A stretch of 64,000 nucleotides of DNA from Balamuthia mandrillaris (lineage: Eukaryota; Discosea; Longamoebia; Balamuthiidae): positions 1 through 64,000 of the forward strand of contig JAVKOQ010000268.1 in assembly GCA_031835245.1 (NCBI GenBank), in the 5' to 3' direction. Below the pieces are notes generated by a model. That model saw only the letters and a program-made list of their open reading frames with translations, was not told where the DNA came from and did no database searches. Within the stretch, counting starts at the first letter, position 1, and each line of letters begins with the position of its first letter. The position numbers and the translations under genes were made by a program. Of this stretch, positions 36,201 to 47,934 are shown piece after piece.

Positions 36201-38858
36201 TTGAAGGATGGTCTTGTTTGTTTGTATCTTTTTCGGGTGTTTGTTCTTTGTTAGTGTTTTCCTTCTTCTTCGTCGATTCCTTATCTTTACCTTTTGAGGC
36301 TGATTTGATCTTCTTTTCTTCTTTGTTTTCCTTCTCCTTGTTATCTTTTTCCTTAGCATCTTTCTCCTTATCTTTGCCTTTATCTTTTTCTTTGTCCTGG
36401 TCATGATGTTTGTCTTTCTTTTTCTTCTCCTTCTCCCCTTCTTTGTTGGCTGACTTTGAGCTCTTCTTGTGCTTCTTACGTTTACCACTTGCCGTTGGGT
36501 CCTGCGAGTAAGCTTGCACTTGAGCCTCTGTCTTCAGCTGAGGTTCAAACTTGGCTTGTTCTTTTTCCAGTGCCGCCTTCATTTGTCACATTGAGTTAGA
36601 TAAGAAGAAAAAAGACAACAACAAAACTTACCTTTGTTTTGGCGGCGATCATTTCGCTTTCCAGAAATTCCGCCAACTCCATTCGCATCCTTTCATCCTT
36701 CAATATCTCAAACACGCTGTTCAGGTCCACCACCAGCGAAGTGGACTTGCCGGGAGCAGAAATCTCCACGTTGTCCACCGCTGCCATAGACAGGAATGAT
36801 GCCTTTCTGCGAGAGCGATTACCCATTCTGTGAATTTCTGTAGCTGATTCTTGTCCGCTGTCGCTTCCTTCTGTTGCTGAGGAGGCAAGATCAGCTGGGC
36901 AGAACGCTTTGCTGAGCCGTTTCGTGCCATGCTTCTTTTTTCGCATAGAAGATTGAGTGCTTCCTGAAGACGAAGATCCTGATTCTGTTCCTGTAGAACG
37001 AGGAGTACTAGTAGGAGAAGCAGCACGAGAAGAAGCGGCAGAGCTGTTGCTTCCTCCTCGAGGAGAGAGTGAAACGAAAGAAGAAGTACTCAAGTTGACG
37101 GCTTGATCGTCTCTGTGTTGGAACACCTGTCTAAGGGTTCGGCTGAGCCACATCTTGGACGTGCTGTTATCGAGAAGCGCGCCTTGAGAAGAGGCCGAGG
37201 AGTCTTTAGGTTTCTTGGAAGCTTTCGTTGATCGTGGATCCGAATCCGTTCCTAGAGTGCGAGACAACTTTTCGGGTTTGATGTTCTTCAGTTTATGTAG
37301 CATGGAGGGGCGTTTGGTTTTGCTTTTCTTCTTGAGGGGACTTGGAGAGGCAGCTAAATTGTCCGCCTTGTCTTTGCCGATCAATGGAAAGCGTTTGTAA
37401 CAAATGTCTCCTATTCATTTAGCTTAAGTTAGGAAAAAGTGAAAACAAGAAACAAAATAGAAAAAGCTAAAATGATAAAAAGACAAAAACCAAAAGCAAG
37501 AATATCCAAGAACAAAATGAAACCAATAAATAACAGAAACGATAGAAACAAGAAAAGTAGATAGAAAGAAATACCAGAAGCAGAGTCAGGTTTAGGATCA
37601 GGAACTTGAATGACGTTAGTAGAAGTTCGAGAGAGTTTGGTGTGTTTCTTCTTCATCAACGTTAATATCTCCGCAGTGGTGAGACGGAACAAGTTTTGGT
37701 GAAGGCAGTCATCGAACAGATTTTTTGTGGGCCAACTGTGCTTCGTGAGGAATGTGGAGAAGAGTTGTGTGTCTAGGAAAGTCTCAAACCATACCTATAA
37801 CAAACAAGTTAAAAAGAATCAGTAAAACATATAAATGAAGAACAGTACTGCAACCAAAAACAAAGAATAAAAGAGAAATTGGCAAAGATAGAAGAACGGG
37901 AAAAGTACTCTTGCTTGTGGGGTTCTGCTTCTGAGAAAATTGCGTTTGTTGAAAATAGCAACCGGATCGGGGAACACTCGAAGGTATGTGACGTGATCAC
38001 CATACTCTGGAAACAAGCTAACAAAGAACATCAAGAAGCAATAGCGAATGGCTTCTTCGTCTAACTCTTGTGTGTCTTCTCTCTCCACTTTTCTTCGTTG
38101 CTTCGATTTGTCATCATGGCTTGATGCTTTAGCAGAAGTTGTTGATAGTTTCGAAGAAGAGGAAGTAGAGGCGATACTTTTGCTGGAAGACGAAGCATCC
38201 TTTTCCTTTTTGTCGTTAGTGGCAGTAGGAGGAGTCGGTCTTCGTTTCTTCAAAGACTTTGTGAGGCTCGTTCTTGGCGAAGACAATTCCATCAACATCT
38301 CTTCCAACATGCTTTCTTCCTCTCTGTCCGCTTTGTTTTTGTCACTATCCTCATCGTCATCCTCCTCTGCATCCTTCTCTTCCACCACCTGCGTGTAATA
38401 GTCGTCCAAACAAGCAATATCTTTGTACAGCAAGTTCCTTAGTTCGGTTCGAAGAGTGGTCGCTTCCGGCTCTGGCAAAGGCGGTAGATAAGCTTTTATC
38501 ACTTCAGGAATGTGGATGCGGTTGTGATCCAAGTCCACAACCACCACTTCGGCAGTGGCTGGATCGTTGGGAGTTGGTTTATTGAGAGTGGAATGGACTC
38601 CCATGATGAAGGCTGTCGGAGAGGACATGAACTCGACGAGACACTCGGGGAGGACTGGGACGTAAACATGTTGCCAGGCAAAAGGATAGAGAAGGGAGTT
38701 GATGCTCTCGGCAACATAGGTGAGAAGGGTGTATTGAGAGGATTTGAGGACGATCTTTTGTTCGCTGAGCACGCAGGAGAAGAGGAGGAGTACGTTGTCC
38801 AAGTCTAATGTATCGAAGAGATAACGCAGCGAAAGCTGTTGAAAGCAATAAACGTGAG

Positions 38859-38897
<39 letters not shown>

Positions 38898-39884
38898 GAG
38901 AAGGGGAAGTCACTAACGTCCGTTTCAGGAAAGCTGTTCTTTGGTTTAATTGTCAGACAAGGACTGACGCGGCCGATGGTAAGACGAAGCGAGTCACCGG
39001 GAGAAGGAGGCAGGAAGACATGATCCAAAAGCTGCTTCACATAGCTGCTGATGTAAACTGAGGAAGGCCGCTGCGAGATGGCGTACAGCTCGCAAAGCCA
39101 ATCGCGCAAGAAAGTAGGATAGGAGGCCTTACAGAGAACACAAATGGACTTTGGAGCGTAAAGCTTCTTTGGCAAAAGCCCTTCCTTCCTCGGTTCTTCT
39201 TTTTTAGTCAATTCTTTCGTCTCCGTTTTTGTCTCTTGTTGCTTGTTGAGTTCGCTGTTGTTTGCATCCACAGAACTTGGTTGCTGTGATTCTGTTGTTG
39301 TAGTTTTCGAAGGGGCCGACGACTTTTTCTCTCCTATGTGAGAGAAGAACTTGGCGATTTCCTCTTCTTCCATCCGCTCATAAAAGGTCAGACAGCAGCC
39401 ATAAAGATGAGAACCGTCCACTGCTGTGGTCACCATAGGAAAGTATAACGGTGGTGGCGGCGAGCTCTCTTTCAGCTGAACTCCTCTCGGATAACAAAAC
39501 TGTAGTCATCATGCGTGCATCAAAATAAAAAATAGAGGGACAGTTTGCCAATAAACAAAAAACAAGTGATAAAAAGGAAAACAGAGAGAATGAGAGAAGC
39601 ACAGAACGAGAGGAACTTAGCGGCAAAGAAGAGAAACAGAGAACAGAAGCAATGAAAAAGATAACGAGAAAGAGAAAAAGATGTACCATCCAAATATGAG
39701 GAGGAAGCGAAGAGTTGGGCCTGTCTTTGACAGGGTATCGAGCCAACACGTTGGCCTTCCATGCCGTATCCAACGGACCAGGCTGCCGCGCCGCACTCGA
39801 ACTCGGAGCTACACTCGTTCCTCTCACTGAGTGTTTTTTTTGTTTGTTTTGGTTGCATGAGAACATGCTAAAAGGAGAGAGAAA

Positions 39885-39925
<41 letters not shown>

Positions 39926-40103
39926 AGAGAGGGAGAGAGAGGGAGAGAGAGAGAGAGAGGAGAGAGAGGAGAGAGGGAGAGGGGAGAGAGAGAGGGAGAG
40001 AGAGAGAGAGAATTAAGAGAGCAGAGAGAGAGTGGGAGAGAGGAGAGAGAGGGAGGAAGAGGGAGAGAGGGAGAGAGAGAGAGAGAGGGAGAGGGAGAGG
40101 AGG

Positions 40104-40136
<33 letters not shown>

Positions 40137-40574
40137 GGAGAGAGAGGGAGAGAGGCAGAGGAAGAGAGGGGAGAGAGGGGAGGGAGCAGAGGGAGAGAGG
40201 GAGGGAGCAGAGCGAGAGAGAAAGCTGAGAGGGCAGAGGGCCGAACGAGAGAGGATGGGCTTTTGCTCTATGTAAGGCGTTGGCGCTTTGCTAAAATCCA
40301 ATCCCACAACGATGAAGTACTGTGCCAGATGTTTCTGTTCCTCCTCCTCACCTCCTTCCTTTGCGTTTGCCTTGGGGTTGCCCTCTTCCTCCTGGTCCGC
40401 CTTGGGCGAAGAAGGCAGGCTTGTTTTGTCCTGCTGCTCTCCCTTTGGCGACCGGTCCGCCTTTTCCTTCAGCTTGGCGGCGGCGGCGGTTCCCTCCTCC
40501 TCCTCCTTCTTGTCCTTGTCGGCTCCATTGGAGAGAGCAAGGGGAGGGACGGGACTGGTTTTCTCCTCCGACAT
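33221..40574 (-). CDS. DENN domain protein with C-terminal WD40 repeats (DENND3 / SCD1-like layout)
   Basis: DENN domains act as Rab GTPase exchange factors in membrane traffic. The start MSEEKTSPVPPLALSNG is at 40574. uDENN: AQYFIVVGLDFSKAPTPYIE, then NVLARYPVKDRPNSSLPPHI and FCYPRGVQLKESSPPPPLYF. cDENN: LSLRYLFDTLDLDNVLLLFS, LSEQKIVLKSSQYTLLTYVA, PVLPECLVEFMSSPTAFIMG. dDENN: DEEAIRYCFLMFFVSLFPEY and VWFETFLDTQLFSTFLTKHS. Long Lys/Ser-rich insertions follow, then a conserved-looking DNDRFWEKCFYGE-type block (about 36080-35720). The last part (35282-33221) has about seven WD40 repeats (TLTGHQEGVLCVKACGNSHV, GSYDNSVRLWDIRQGKKPVQ, HTHRVYSVDVHESRVISGCW) and ends KIWDFPLEYIN. The DENN and WD40 parts connect through an intron ending TATAAATAG/AAAGAAATAGAC, in frame through MQIGSDD. 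If that splice is not used, the WD40 part (ATG 35282) is a separate gene. Confidence 0.75.
39880..40225. repeat. Long (GA)n/(GGGAGA)n repeat
   Basis: About 345 bp of GA-rich sequence in the first intron of the DENN-WD40 gene, CT on the sense strand. The same gene has (GA)n at 38864-38893. Confidence 0.95.
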
Positions 40575-40694
40575 ATCTTCACATGTTTGAAAATTTTTGA
40601 ATTTCTCGGTGACGTCAGCGGAACCCAGGTATGAGTGCCTACGAGGTTGAGCGGCCGAGCCCACTATAGCCAACAAACAACAACAAAAAGAAAG

Positions 40695-42240
40695 ATGATG
40701 TCGTGGAGAGGAGGTGGTTGCAGGCCGGCGTTGTGGACGTTCCTCGTGATGGGGAGCAAAGGAGGAGGAGCTGTTGGCCCTGTTCAGCAGTCCTCCTGTC
40801 TCCTCGCACGGGCACCTTCTACATGTGGTACCTCTCTTCTCGTTTGTTTGTATCTTTTTGTTTTGCCTTCGCCACCTGCTCATCTTTTCTGAATCTTATT
40901 AGCTCGAAGGATCGCTCTCCACTCCTGGCAAGTCTCGCGTTCGGTGCGGCAAATGCATGCCTCCTCTTCGCTTTTGTTCTCCTCTGCCGAAGGAACTACG
41001 CGCCCAGCCTCACGTGAAGCACACGATCCCTCCACGCGAAGACGAAGACGTGGCAAAGGCGTTGTCCTCAGCAGGACAGAAAAGAAAGAGCTCTACTCCA
41101 CGCCACGAAGCCACAGCAGCAGCAACAAGGGAGCATCCCTAAAGCAACAAGAAAGAGAAGAAGAAGAAGAAGAAGAAGAAGTAGCAGAAGACAAAGAAGA
41201 GCACAACAAAGAGGACAACAAGGACGACGACGAAACCAAAGAATTGATCTCCTTGTGGCAAGAATACGCTCGTCACAAAGAGAAATGGCCGCTCATCTTC
41301 TCTTACCTCCAAGGCCTCCAAACAGAAATGGAGAGAGCAGAGAGAAGAGGGCCAGTTGAGGGAGAAGAGGACAACAAGCGACCCGGGAAGCAAAGGAAGA
41401 GACCGCTGCCACCCACCTTTCTTGTGAACCTGGTGCTGCAACAAATGGTGGGCAGGAAGAACGACCTCAGGGCAGGAGTGGAGCTGGTGAAGCTGGCCAA
41501 AGCGTGCGGCGTGCCGCTCTCCGCGGCCACCTTTAGTTTGTTGATAAGCGCCTATGGAAAGGCCGGCCAGATGGGTGCCATACAGAGGGCATTGCAGGTC
41601 ATGGAGGAAGAGGGTGTGCCGCTCAACGCTTTTGTTTACAGGTTGCTTTCTTCTTTCTCCTTTTTCCTCCTTCTTTGCCTTCTTCCTTTGTTTTTCTTCT
41701 GTCCTCTGTCCCCTTTCTCCTTCCGCTTTGCTTCTTACATAGATGCGTGTCAGTGCCTTGATATCAGCATACGCGCATGCAAAAGATAGCGAGGCCGCCG
41801 CTCGATATTTTGTGGAGATGAAGCAACAGGGCATGAGGCCGGACGTGGTGACGTACTCCGCCCTCCTGAACGCCTTTATTGAGGGGCAACAGTTGGGCCA
41901 GGCCGAGTCTCTCCTCTACGACATGAAAGCAGAAGCAGAAAAGACTGACGACGACACTAACGACACCAACCAAAAGAAGAAGAAGAAGAAGCAGAAGACG
42001 TTTAGGTTCGATGCTCATGTCTATTCGTTGATGCGAAAGTTGGTGGCGCGGCTACGCCTGGAAGGAGAGGAAGAACGAGCCAACGACTTGATCGTGGACT
42101 TTGATATTCGCGAGCGAAGCAACAACACGACCCCTTCCTCAGGCGAGGAAGAAGCACAAGAACAACAAGAACAAGGAGATGAACAAGAACAGCAAGAACA
42201 AGAGGAAACAGGAGAAAGCGAGAACGAAAAAAGAGAGTAA
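40695..42240 (+). CDS. Pentatricopeptide repeat (PPR) protein, probably mitochondrial
   Basis: PPR proteins bind organelle RNA. Exons 40695-40827, 40903-41641 and 41754-42240 join in frame to 452 residues. The N-terminus is basic, with few acids and many Ser and Arg (RRIALHSWQVSRSVRQMHAS), a mitochondrial targeting type. A Glu/Asp-rich linker follows, then three to four PPR units: FLVNLVLQQMVGRKNDLRAG, TFSLLISAYGKAGQMGAIQR, VYSALISAYAHAKDSEAAAR, VTYSALLNAFIEGQQLGQAE. The tail is Gln/Glu-rich. The third-exon acceptor is at GTGTCAG/TGCC rather than the nearer ACATAG, which would give a stop after five codons. The stop is only 21 bp from that of the convergent gene. Confidence 0.9.
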
Positions 42241-42261
42241 ATATTCACAATAAAAAAGCCT

Positions 42262-44337
42262 TTAGCAACAATGCTCTTCGTTCTTTTCTTTTTCTTTCGC
42301 TCTGCGCTGCTCGCAAGGCGAGTCGTTGTTTGCTTTCGAACAACACTCAGGCTCTCTGAAGATATCTTCTATGTGAATGAGTTTGTGTTGGCCATCCTCC
42401 GTGAAGCAGGTGCAGGTGCTATAGGGCGGCGCATAGAGGTGCAACGTTATGCTTGTTCCATCGTGCTCGTTTACCATGCGATGCGCCAATGTCCCTTTTT
42501 CAAAAGATCAGCAACGCAACGCAACGCAAAGCAACGCAAGAAGGCATAAAAATAAAAGCAAAAAAGAAAGAAGATACCATCCAGGCTAGAAGACTCATCC
42601 ACATCCAAGACCTTATTTCCAAGCCTCAATATCTTGGCTCTGTTCGGCCAGACCGAGTACTGCGTCTCCAACATTCTTCCTTGCAACACCTTGAGCCACA
42701 CGCTGGAGCCAGAGTGGTCGTGGATGGGGCTCTGCTGGCCCTTCTCCCAGCAGGCCATCACCAGGGAGAAGCGCTTGTCCTGTGCCACCAGCACCCTCGT
42801 GTAGTGTTGCTTGTTGAAGCGGGCGTATGCTTGATACTCCCTGTTTGTATTAACGTTTCCAAAACCACAAACAATCAAACAGAGAGAGAGAGAGAAAAGA
42901 CCAGAAGCAAAAAGAGAAGAAAAAAACATACTGAGGATGAAACTGGAAGGAATCAACAAGCTTCCAAATCTTGGTGGCATCGGCCTCATGCGCAAACTCC
43001 GTGCGGAGGACAGACACAAACTGCTGAAAGTTAGAGAATACCATCTTTCTGAACTGCAAACAACGCGGCGAAGGCAAAAACATTTGCTTCGTCTTATTTT
43101 CTCCTCCTTCTTCCGTTAACTTTCTCGAACGTCTTTTAGTTTCTTTGGGCTCTTCTTTCTTGTCACTCTCTTGTGCCACAGCAACATCAATCAAAGGAAT
43201 GTCCACTGCCCCTTCCTCTCCTCCTTTCTTTTGCTCTTCGTCAACTACTTCTTTCGTTGAGGTGTTGTTTTTGGAGCAGTAAATAACGGGAACGACTTTG
43301 GATTGCCCGGATTGCTCGTCCTTGAAGCAACATTCGATGTAAGGGGGGAAGTAACAGTGGAGGGAGATTGCCTTCTCCGTGGCGCTCGCATTCCTCAGCT
43401 GATGATACTTGAGGGAGTCAGCCTCTTGCAGGACGCCATCCTCGGAAGTGATGCGGCGTTTAGCGGTAATTTCTTGCTCGCCTTCATTGGTAGAGTATTC
43501 CAGGATGTCCAACTCGCCTTCCAAGACGCGATACCATACTTTACGAGGAACGGTCTTGCCTTCAGGTGCGTGGTTGTGAACAGGCCTGTTTTGTAAACAA
43601 AGAAAGACATACTTTAAGTAATCGAAGGAGAGCAAACATAGAAGAAACCTACGTTCCCTGGCCGCCATTCCAACATATCAACACTAAGGAGAAGTGTTCG
43701 TTGAAGGCAACGAGAACTCGTTGGTAGCGATGCTCCGAGAAGTGAACGTACTCTTTCCATTCTCTAATTAAAAAGAAGATTTAAAAAGAGAATCAGAAAA
43801 AAAGTTGAGAAAAGAAACTACGAACGCTGGCTCGAAACAAAGGTTTCCAAGTAAGTATTCAATGACAGAACCATGGAGGTGACTATCTGTAAGTTAGAAG
43901 ATGATTCAACGTTAGACTACAAGGTTACACCTCCCGTAAAATATGCTAGCCTTTTACACACCTCCAACTTCATTGCAAAGTTTGTCAACCAGAGTAGAAA
44001 GGTTGGGAACTGGATTGCGCACGTTGGGTAGAGGATGCTAATTTCAGAAAAATAAGCAACAGGAGAGTCTTAATGAGAGCTTGAAAGCGAAGAAAGAACT
44101 AACCTCGACCAAAGGTCTCTGCGAGGCATATGCCTGGGTGATAGTGACAGTCCTTTTGTCGCCCGTCTCTTTGTCGAAGCAAAAGCATTTGGCATAAGGC
44201 GGAGAGTATATGTGCAGCGAGATGCAAACTTCATCCGTTCGTGCGTTACCCATTTTGTGGACTCCTTGCGAATCTGTAAATACGCAACAACAAATGAGAA
44301 TGGAATGGACAAAAGGAGACATGGAGCGAGAATGCAT

Positions 44338-44416
<79 letters not shown>

Positions 44417-45733
44417 GGGAGGAGGGAGAGGTTACTGTCAATGTAAGCAACAGAATCGGTGGGCATGGGAGTTACTTTGAGGACGTCCACCTTACTGCCA
44501 AATCCATTCTCATTAACGCGATAACGGACTTCTTCCATGTCGCCTTGTAAGACCTTCATCCAACAACTGGCTGTAGCATGATCGTGGATCGGGCTGAAAC
44601 CAAATACAAACAGGAAACGTCAACAAATGGGACGAATAATGGAACAAGAGAACAGAGCACAAACCTTGCTTGGCCTTTCTCCCAACAAAGCAACAAGAGA
44701 GTAAACTTTTCATCGTAGCCAACTAAGTTACGAGTGTAGTGGCCATCTTTGAAGTGAGCATATTGTTTGATCTCTCTGCGATTTTCGGTGAGTACAGTAG
44801 AAAAAAGAAGAAAAAAAAGAGAGCAACTGACTTTGGGTTAAAACGAAGAGAGGCCAAAAGACGACTGATGCGATTGATTGTAGCTGTAGTGCGATCTGAA
44901 GAAGTCTCATTCTTCAGCTCATGACGAAGCAAATCAACCAAAGAGTCAAAAGACGTGTATACTACGTTTTGTTGATGAGCCAATTGTGCCTTCAATCGAC
45001 ATTTGCCCTTAACAAAGACAAGAAAAGTAAGCAGATATGAAAAAAAAAGTGAATGCTCGTTATATTACCTCCAAACCAGCAACGGGACGATAAACTACTG
45101 GAATGGTGCCTTGCCGCCCACCAGAGGCGTTAAAGCAGCACTCAAAGTATGGAGGAGAGTAGAGATGCACAGAAACTGCTCTAGTTTTCCCTGAGTTTCC
45201 CATCTTGTGCTTTACCATTGACTCTGTTTTTGTTATGTCATAAATAGAGAGAGAGAGAGAGAGAGAGAGTAGCAAACAGAGATAAGCAAAAGAAAGGATG
45301 AAAGAAGAGTCGAAGAAACAGATACCATCGAAGAAAAGAACGGGGCTCTGGTCGTTATACTTAGAAACATCCAGCACTTCAGAGTACTGTGTGTTTGGGC
45401 AGTAGCACTTGTACTTGGTGAGCGTCAGTTCTCCATCCAATACTTTGACCCAGCTCCTCTCTCCCGTGGCGTGATCATGCACTGGTCTGTTTGAGGGAAA
45501 GACAGAGGGGAGAAGATTCAGCAAGATGAGCGAGAATAATAACAAACGCTATTATAAAGGGCTCACGTTTCTTGGTCTTGGTTCCAACAAATGACCATCA
45601 AAGAAAAGTTATCGTCGAAAGCTATCAAGTTACGGCTGTAGCAGTGCTCGTCAAAGTGCATGTAGTCCTTCCACTCACTAGTAAAACAAGCCAAATGTCA
45701 GAAATGAGCAGCTAAGAGAAGAGAACGACGATT

Positions 45734-45775
<42 letters not shown>

Positions 45776-46196
45776 ACAAACAAAACGAGAGTGGTGAAGA
45801 AAAACGACAAGCGAGAGAAAGCATAGGAGAAAGGAGAGCGAAAGCTTCAAAGACAACGCACTTCAAGGAGAACTGGAAAGACTGCATGAGGTGCAACACA
45901 TGGCTGGGCGACGGTTCTCCTTTCTCAAACGCTCTGGTCATGGTCCGGACGAAGGAGATCACATTGCAAAAGGTCTCACCGCTCTCTCCTTCCTCTTTTT
46001 CTCCGTCAGTGCTTCCTACTCCTTCTCCCGCCAACTCTTGCGCTCGTCGGATGGTTCGAGGACTCTCCACAAAGGAGAGAGTTCGTTCTCGCTCCTCCTC
46101 CTCGTCCTCTTCTTCTGCCTTCCGCCCTCCTCTCCTCCTGTTGTTCTCCTGTTGAACTTTCTTCTCTCCTCTACTTCCAAGCAGCAACTTTTTCAT
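42262..46196 (-). CDS. Protein with four tandem cysteine-dioxygenase-like domains
   Basis: Cysteine dioxygenase (CDO) is a cupin that oxidises Cys to cysteine sulfinate with Fe(II). Here four copies lie in one multi-exon reading frame, with no start or promoter between them. Order: N-terminal charged part (from MKKLLLGSR), domain 1 (about 46010-45065), domain 2 (44995-44100), domain 3 (about 44040-43250), domain 4 (43070-42262). Each has the YxRxL(V/I) Arg, the first two iron His as HDH or HNH (VHDHATGERS, PIHDHATASC, VHNHAPEG, PIHDHSGSSV), the third His (VKHKMGN, GVHKMGN, LKYHQLR, LAHRMVN) and the S/T-x-H-x-Y outer-shell motif (VSVHLYSPPY, ISLHIYSPPY, ISLHCYFPPY, ITLHLYAPPY). Only domain 2 keeps the Cys five residues after HDH that cross-links to Tyr in animal CDO. 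All four look able to bind iron. Starts other than 46196 are possible. The stop is 21 bp from the PPR gene stop. Confidence 0.85.
44346..44432. repeat. (GA)n(GAAA)n(GA)n intronic microsatellite
   Basis: Inside an intron of domain 2 of the CDO-repeat gene. Similar (GA)n runs are at 42879-42896, 45249-45269 and 45738-45771, all CT on the sense strand. Confidence 0.95.
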
Positions 46197-46199
46197 CCC

Positions 46200-47398
46200 T
46201 TCTGTTTTTTTTTTTTCCTTTGTTGTTGCTTTGCTGATCTCCCTTGACCCTTCCAATCAATCCAATCCTCTCAATCAAATATCTGTTGATGAGAACCAAA
46301 AAAAAAAAACGTAGTGAAAAAGTAAGTGTTTGGTGTTTCGATGCAACCAAAAAATGATTTGTTTTTTTTTTTTTTTTTTTTTTTTGATGATGCACGATGC
46401 AATAAAACAAAACAGAGAGATTCGAAAAACAAAGGAGAAGTAGATTACCTCACCACTACCCAAGGCCAGAAGGAAGCAGAAGGTCGCGACTTTGACTTTA
46501 GTTCTTTTCTCTCTCTTTCTTTCTCCGTTTCACCGCAAAAGAGGAAAGAAAAGGGCGAAAAGGAGGAGGAACCTTTACCCACGAAAACCACCTTAAAAGC
46601 AGAAGAACGAACCAATCGGAAACATGACGGCTGATTTCGGAACCGAGGTTTGATTTTGGGTTGGACTGGAAATTTCTAAATAACAGAAAATGACCTGAAA
46701 TTTCATGTTTTGGTGTTAAAAAAAGGTATTATGGCTCCTTTTCGCCGGTCAATCTCTGTCTTCGACGGGAATTTGGCCGAAGGAATTAGCGCCGCCGTTC
46801 CTTGCGTGAGGCCTTGAGGCTTCTTTGGGTGGATGATCCTACCAACGTTGGAGGCGCCAATACCCTCATGTGCCACTCTTGTGAGGAAGGCGGACGCTAT
46901 ACTCACCCTTTGGTTTGCTTCACCGATTTCTGGGAGAAGCCAGGAGCAGGTTTGGATGTGGACGCGGGAGTCCCTTGCTTGCTTGCTTGGCCTCCATCTT
47001 CCGCAAGCTTCTTTTTTTTAGCGCTGATCCTGACTTCTCCAGCTTCGTGATGATCATGTCTGGCCTCCCCCTCTCTCCGCCATCAGCTGTCGAACCGCTC
47101 TTGCATGCGCTTCCTCCACTCACGTGCTGACTTGCCCAGAAGGAGGAGGAGGAACGCATCAACAACCAAGCAACACAGCAGGAAAAGAAGGGAAAGAAGA
47201 GAGCAATGGAATCAAGCGTTTGGCGATGGACGGAAGACAAGAGGAGGTAACAAGGGAGGGGTTTGAATGGAATGGTGGTGGAGTGGCGATAGAAGCATGC
47301 CAGCAACTCGGTGTGGATTTAGTCGCAAACTAAAACACACACTCTCTCTCTGGTGCTTTCTTCCTTTTCATCTCTTTCACAAAAGTGATCAGCAAAAC
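46200..47398. other. Region with unresolved small genes
   Basis: Upstream of the CDO-repeat gene. Contains a T23 run (46363-46385). From about 46700 to 47330 both strands have short open frames: plus ATG 46732 (MAPFRRSISVFDGNLAEGIS), and on the minus strand a segment with a strong donor (AAAGG/GTGAGTAT, near 46897) reading KPAPGFSQKSVKQTKG, which could join SLKASRKERRR and a stop near 46790. A plus-strand exon-like stretch with good flanking signals lies at 47150-47248. I cannot build one convincing gene model. Confidence 0.3.
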
Positions 47399-47797
47399 AT
47401 GCAAACCAGACCAACGGATGCGGATCACGTCGGCGAGGACACGCGCAAGGACATCGGGCCAGGGGCTCACGGCGTGGCCGGCAGCGAGGGCCGCGGCGAT
47501 CTCCTCAAGAAGCTGACCCCACAGAGCGAGCAAGGCCCCCAACGAACGCCAGGAATACCTGAGGAAGAACCGCCAGGGTTGGACCGTCTTGGTGCTGCAT
47601 CCTCCTCCTCAGCTGCAAACAAGATGGGAAACAGGAGGGATGAAGTGGCAACGCCGGGGGATGTGGCGGTGAGGGAGGGGGAGGCTTCTAGAGGGAAAAG
47701 CGATCTGCCGAGCACCCCAAAAGGGGATGTGGTGGGTGGAGGAGAGGGGAACAGAGGGGATTCCTTCATGGATGCTGGTTTCGGTGGCAGACAATAA
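47399..47797 (+). CDS. Hydrophilic hypothetical protein, uncertain
   Basis: A 132-codon frame from ATG 47399: MQTRPTDADHVGEDTRKDIG, rich in Gly, Asp, Glu and Pro, ending FMDAGFGGRQ. No domain or membrane segment. It converges on the Lon gene with 137 bp between stops. It may be the last exon of a longer plus-strand gene starting in the unresolved region upstream. Confidence 0.35.
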   Translation: MQTRPTDADHVGEDTRKDIGPGAHGVAGSEGRGDLLKKLTPQSEQGPQRTPGIPEEEPPGLDRLGAASSSSAANKMGNRRDEVATPGDVAVREGEASRGKSDLPSTPKGDVVGGGEGNRGDSFMDAGFGGRQ

Positions 47798-47934
47798 AGA
47801 AGAAGAAAGAAGAAGAGAAGACATGGAAGAAGAAGAAACGAAATGCAGAAAATAAATAAGTTCAATAAAAAATAAGCAAGGAGCCAGAGAGAAGCAGAGG
47901 AGAGAGAGAAAGAGAAGAACTAGGAGAAGACTTC

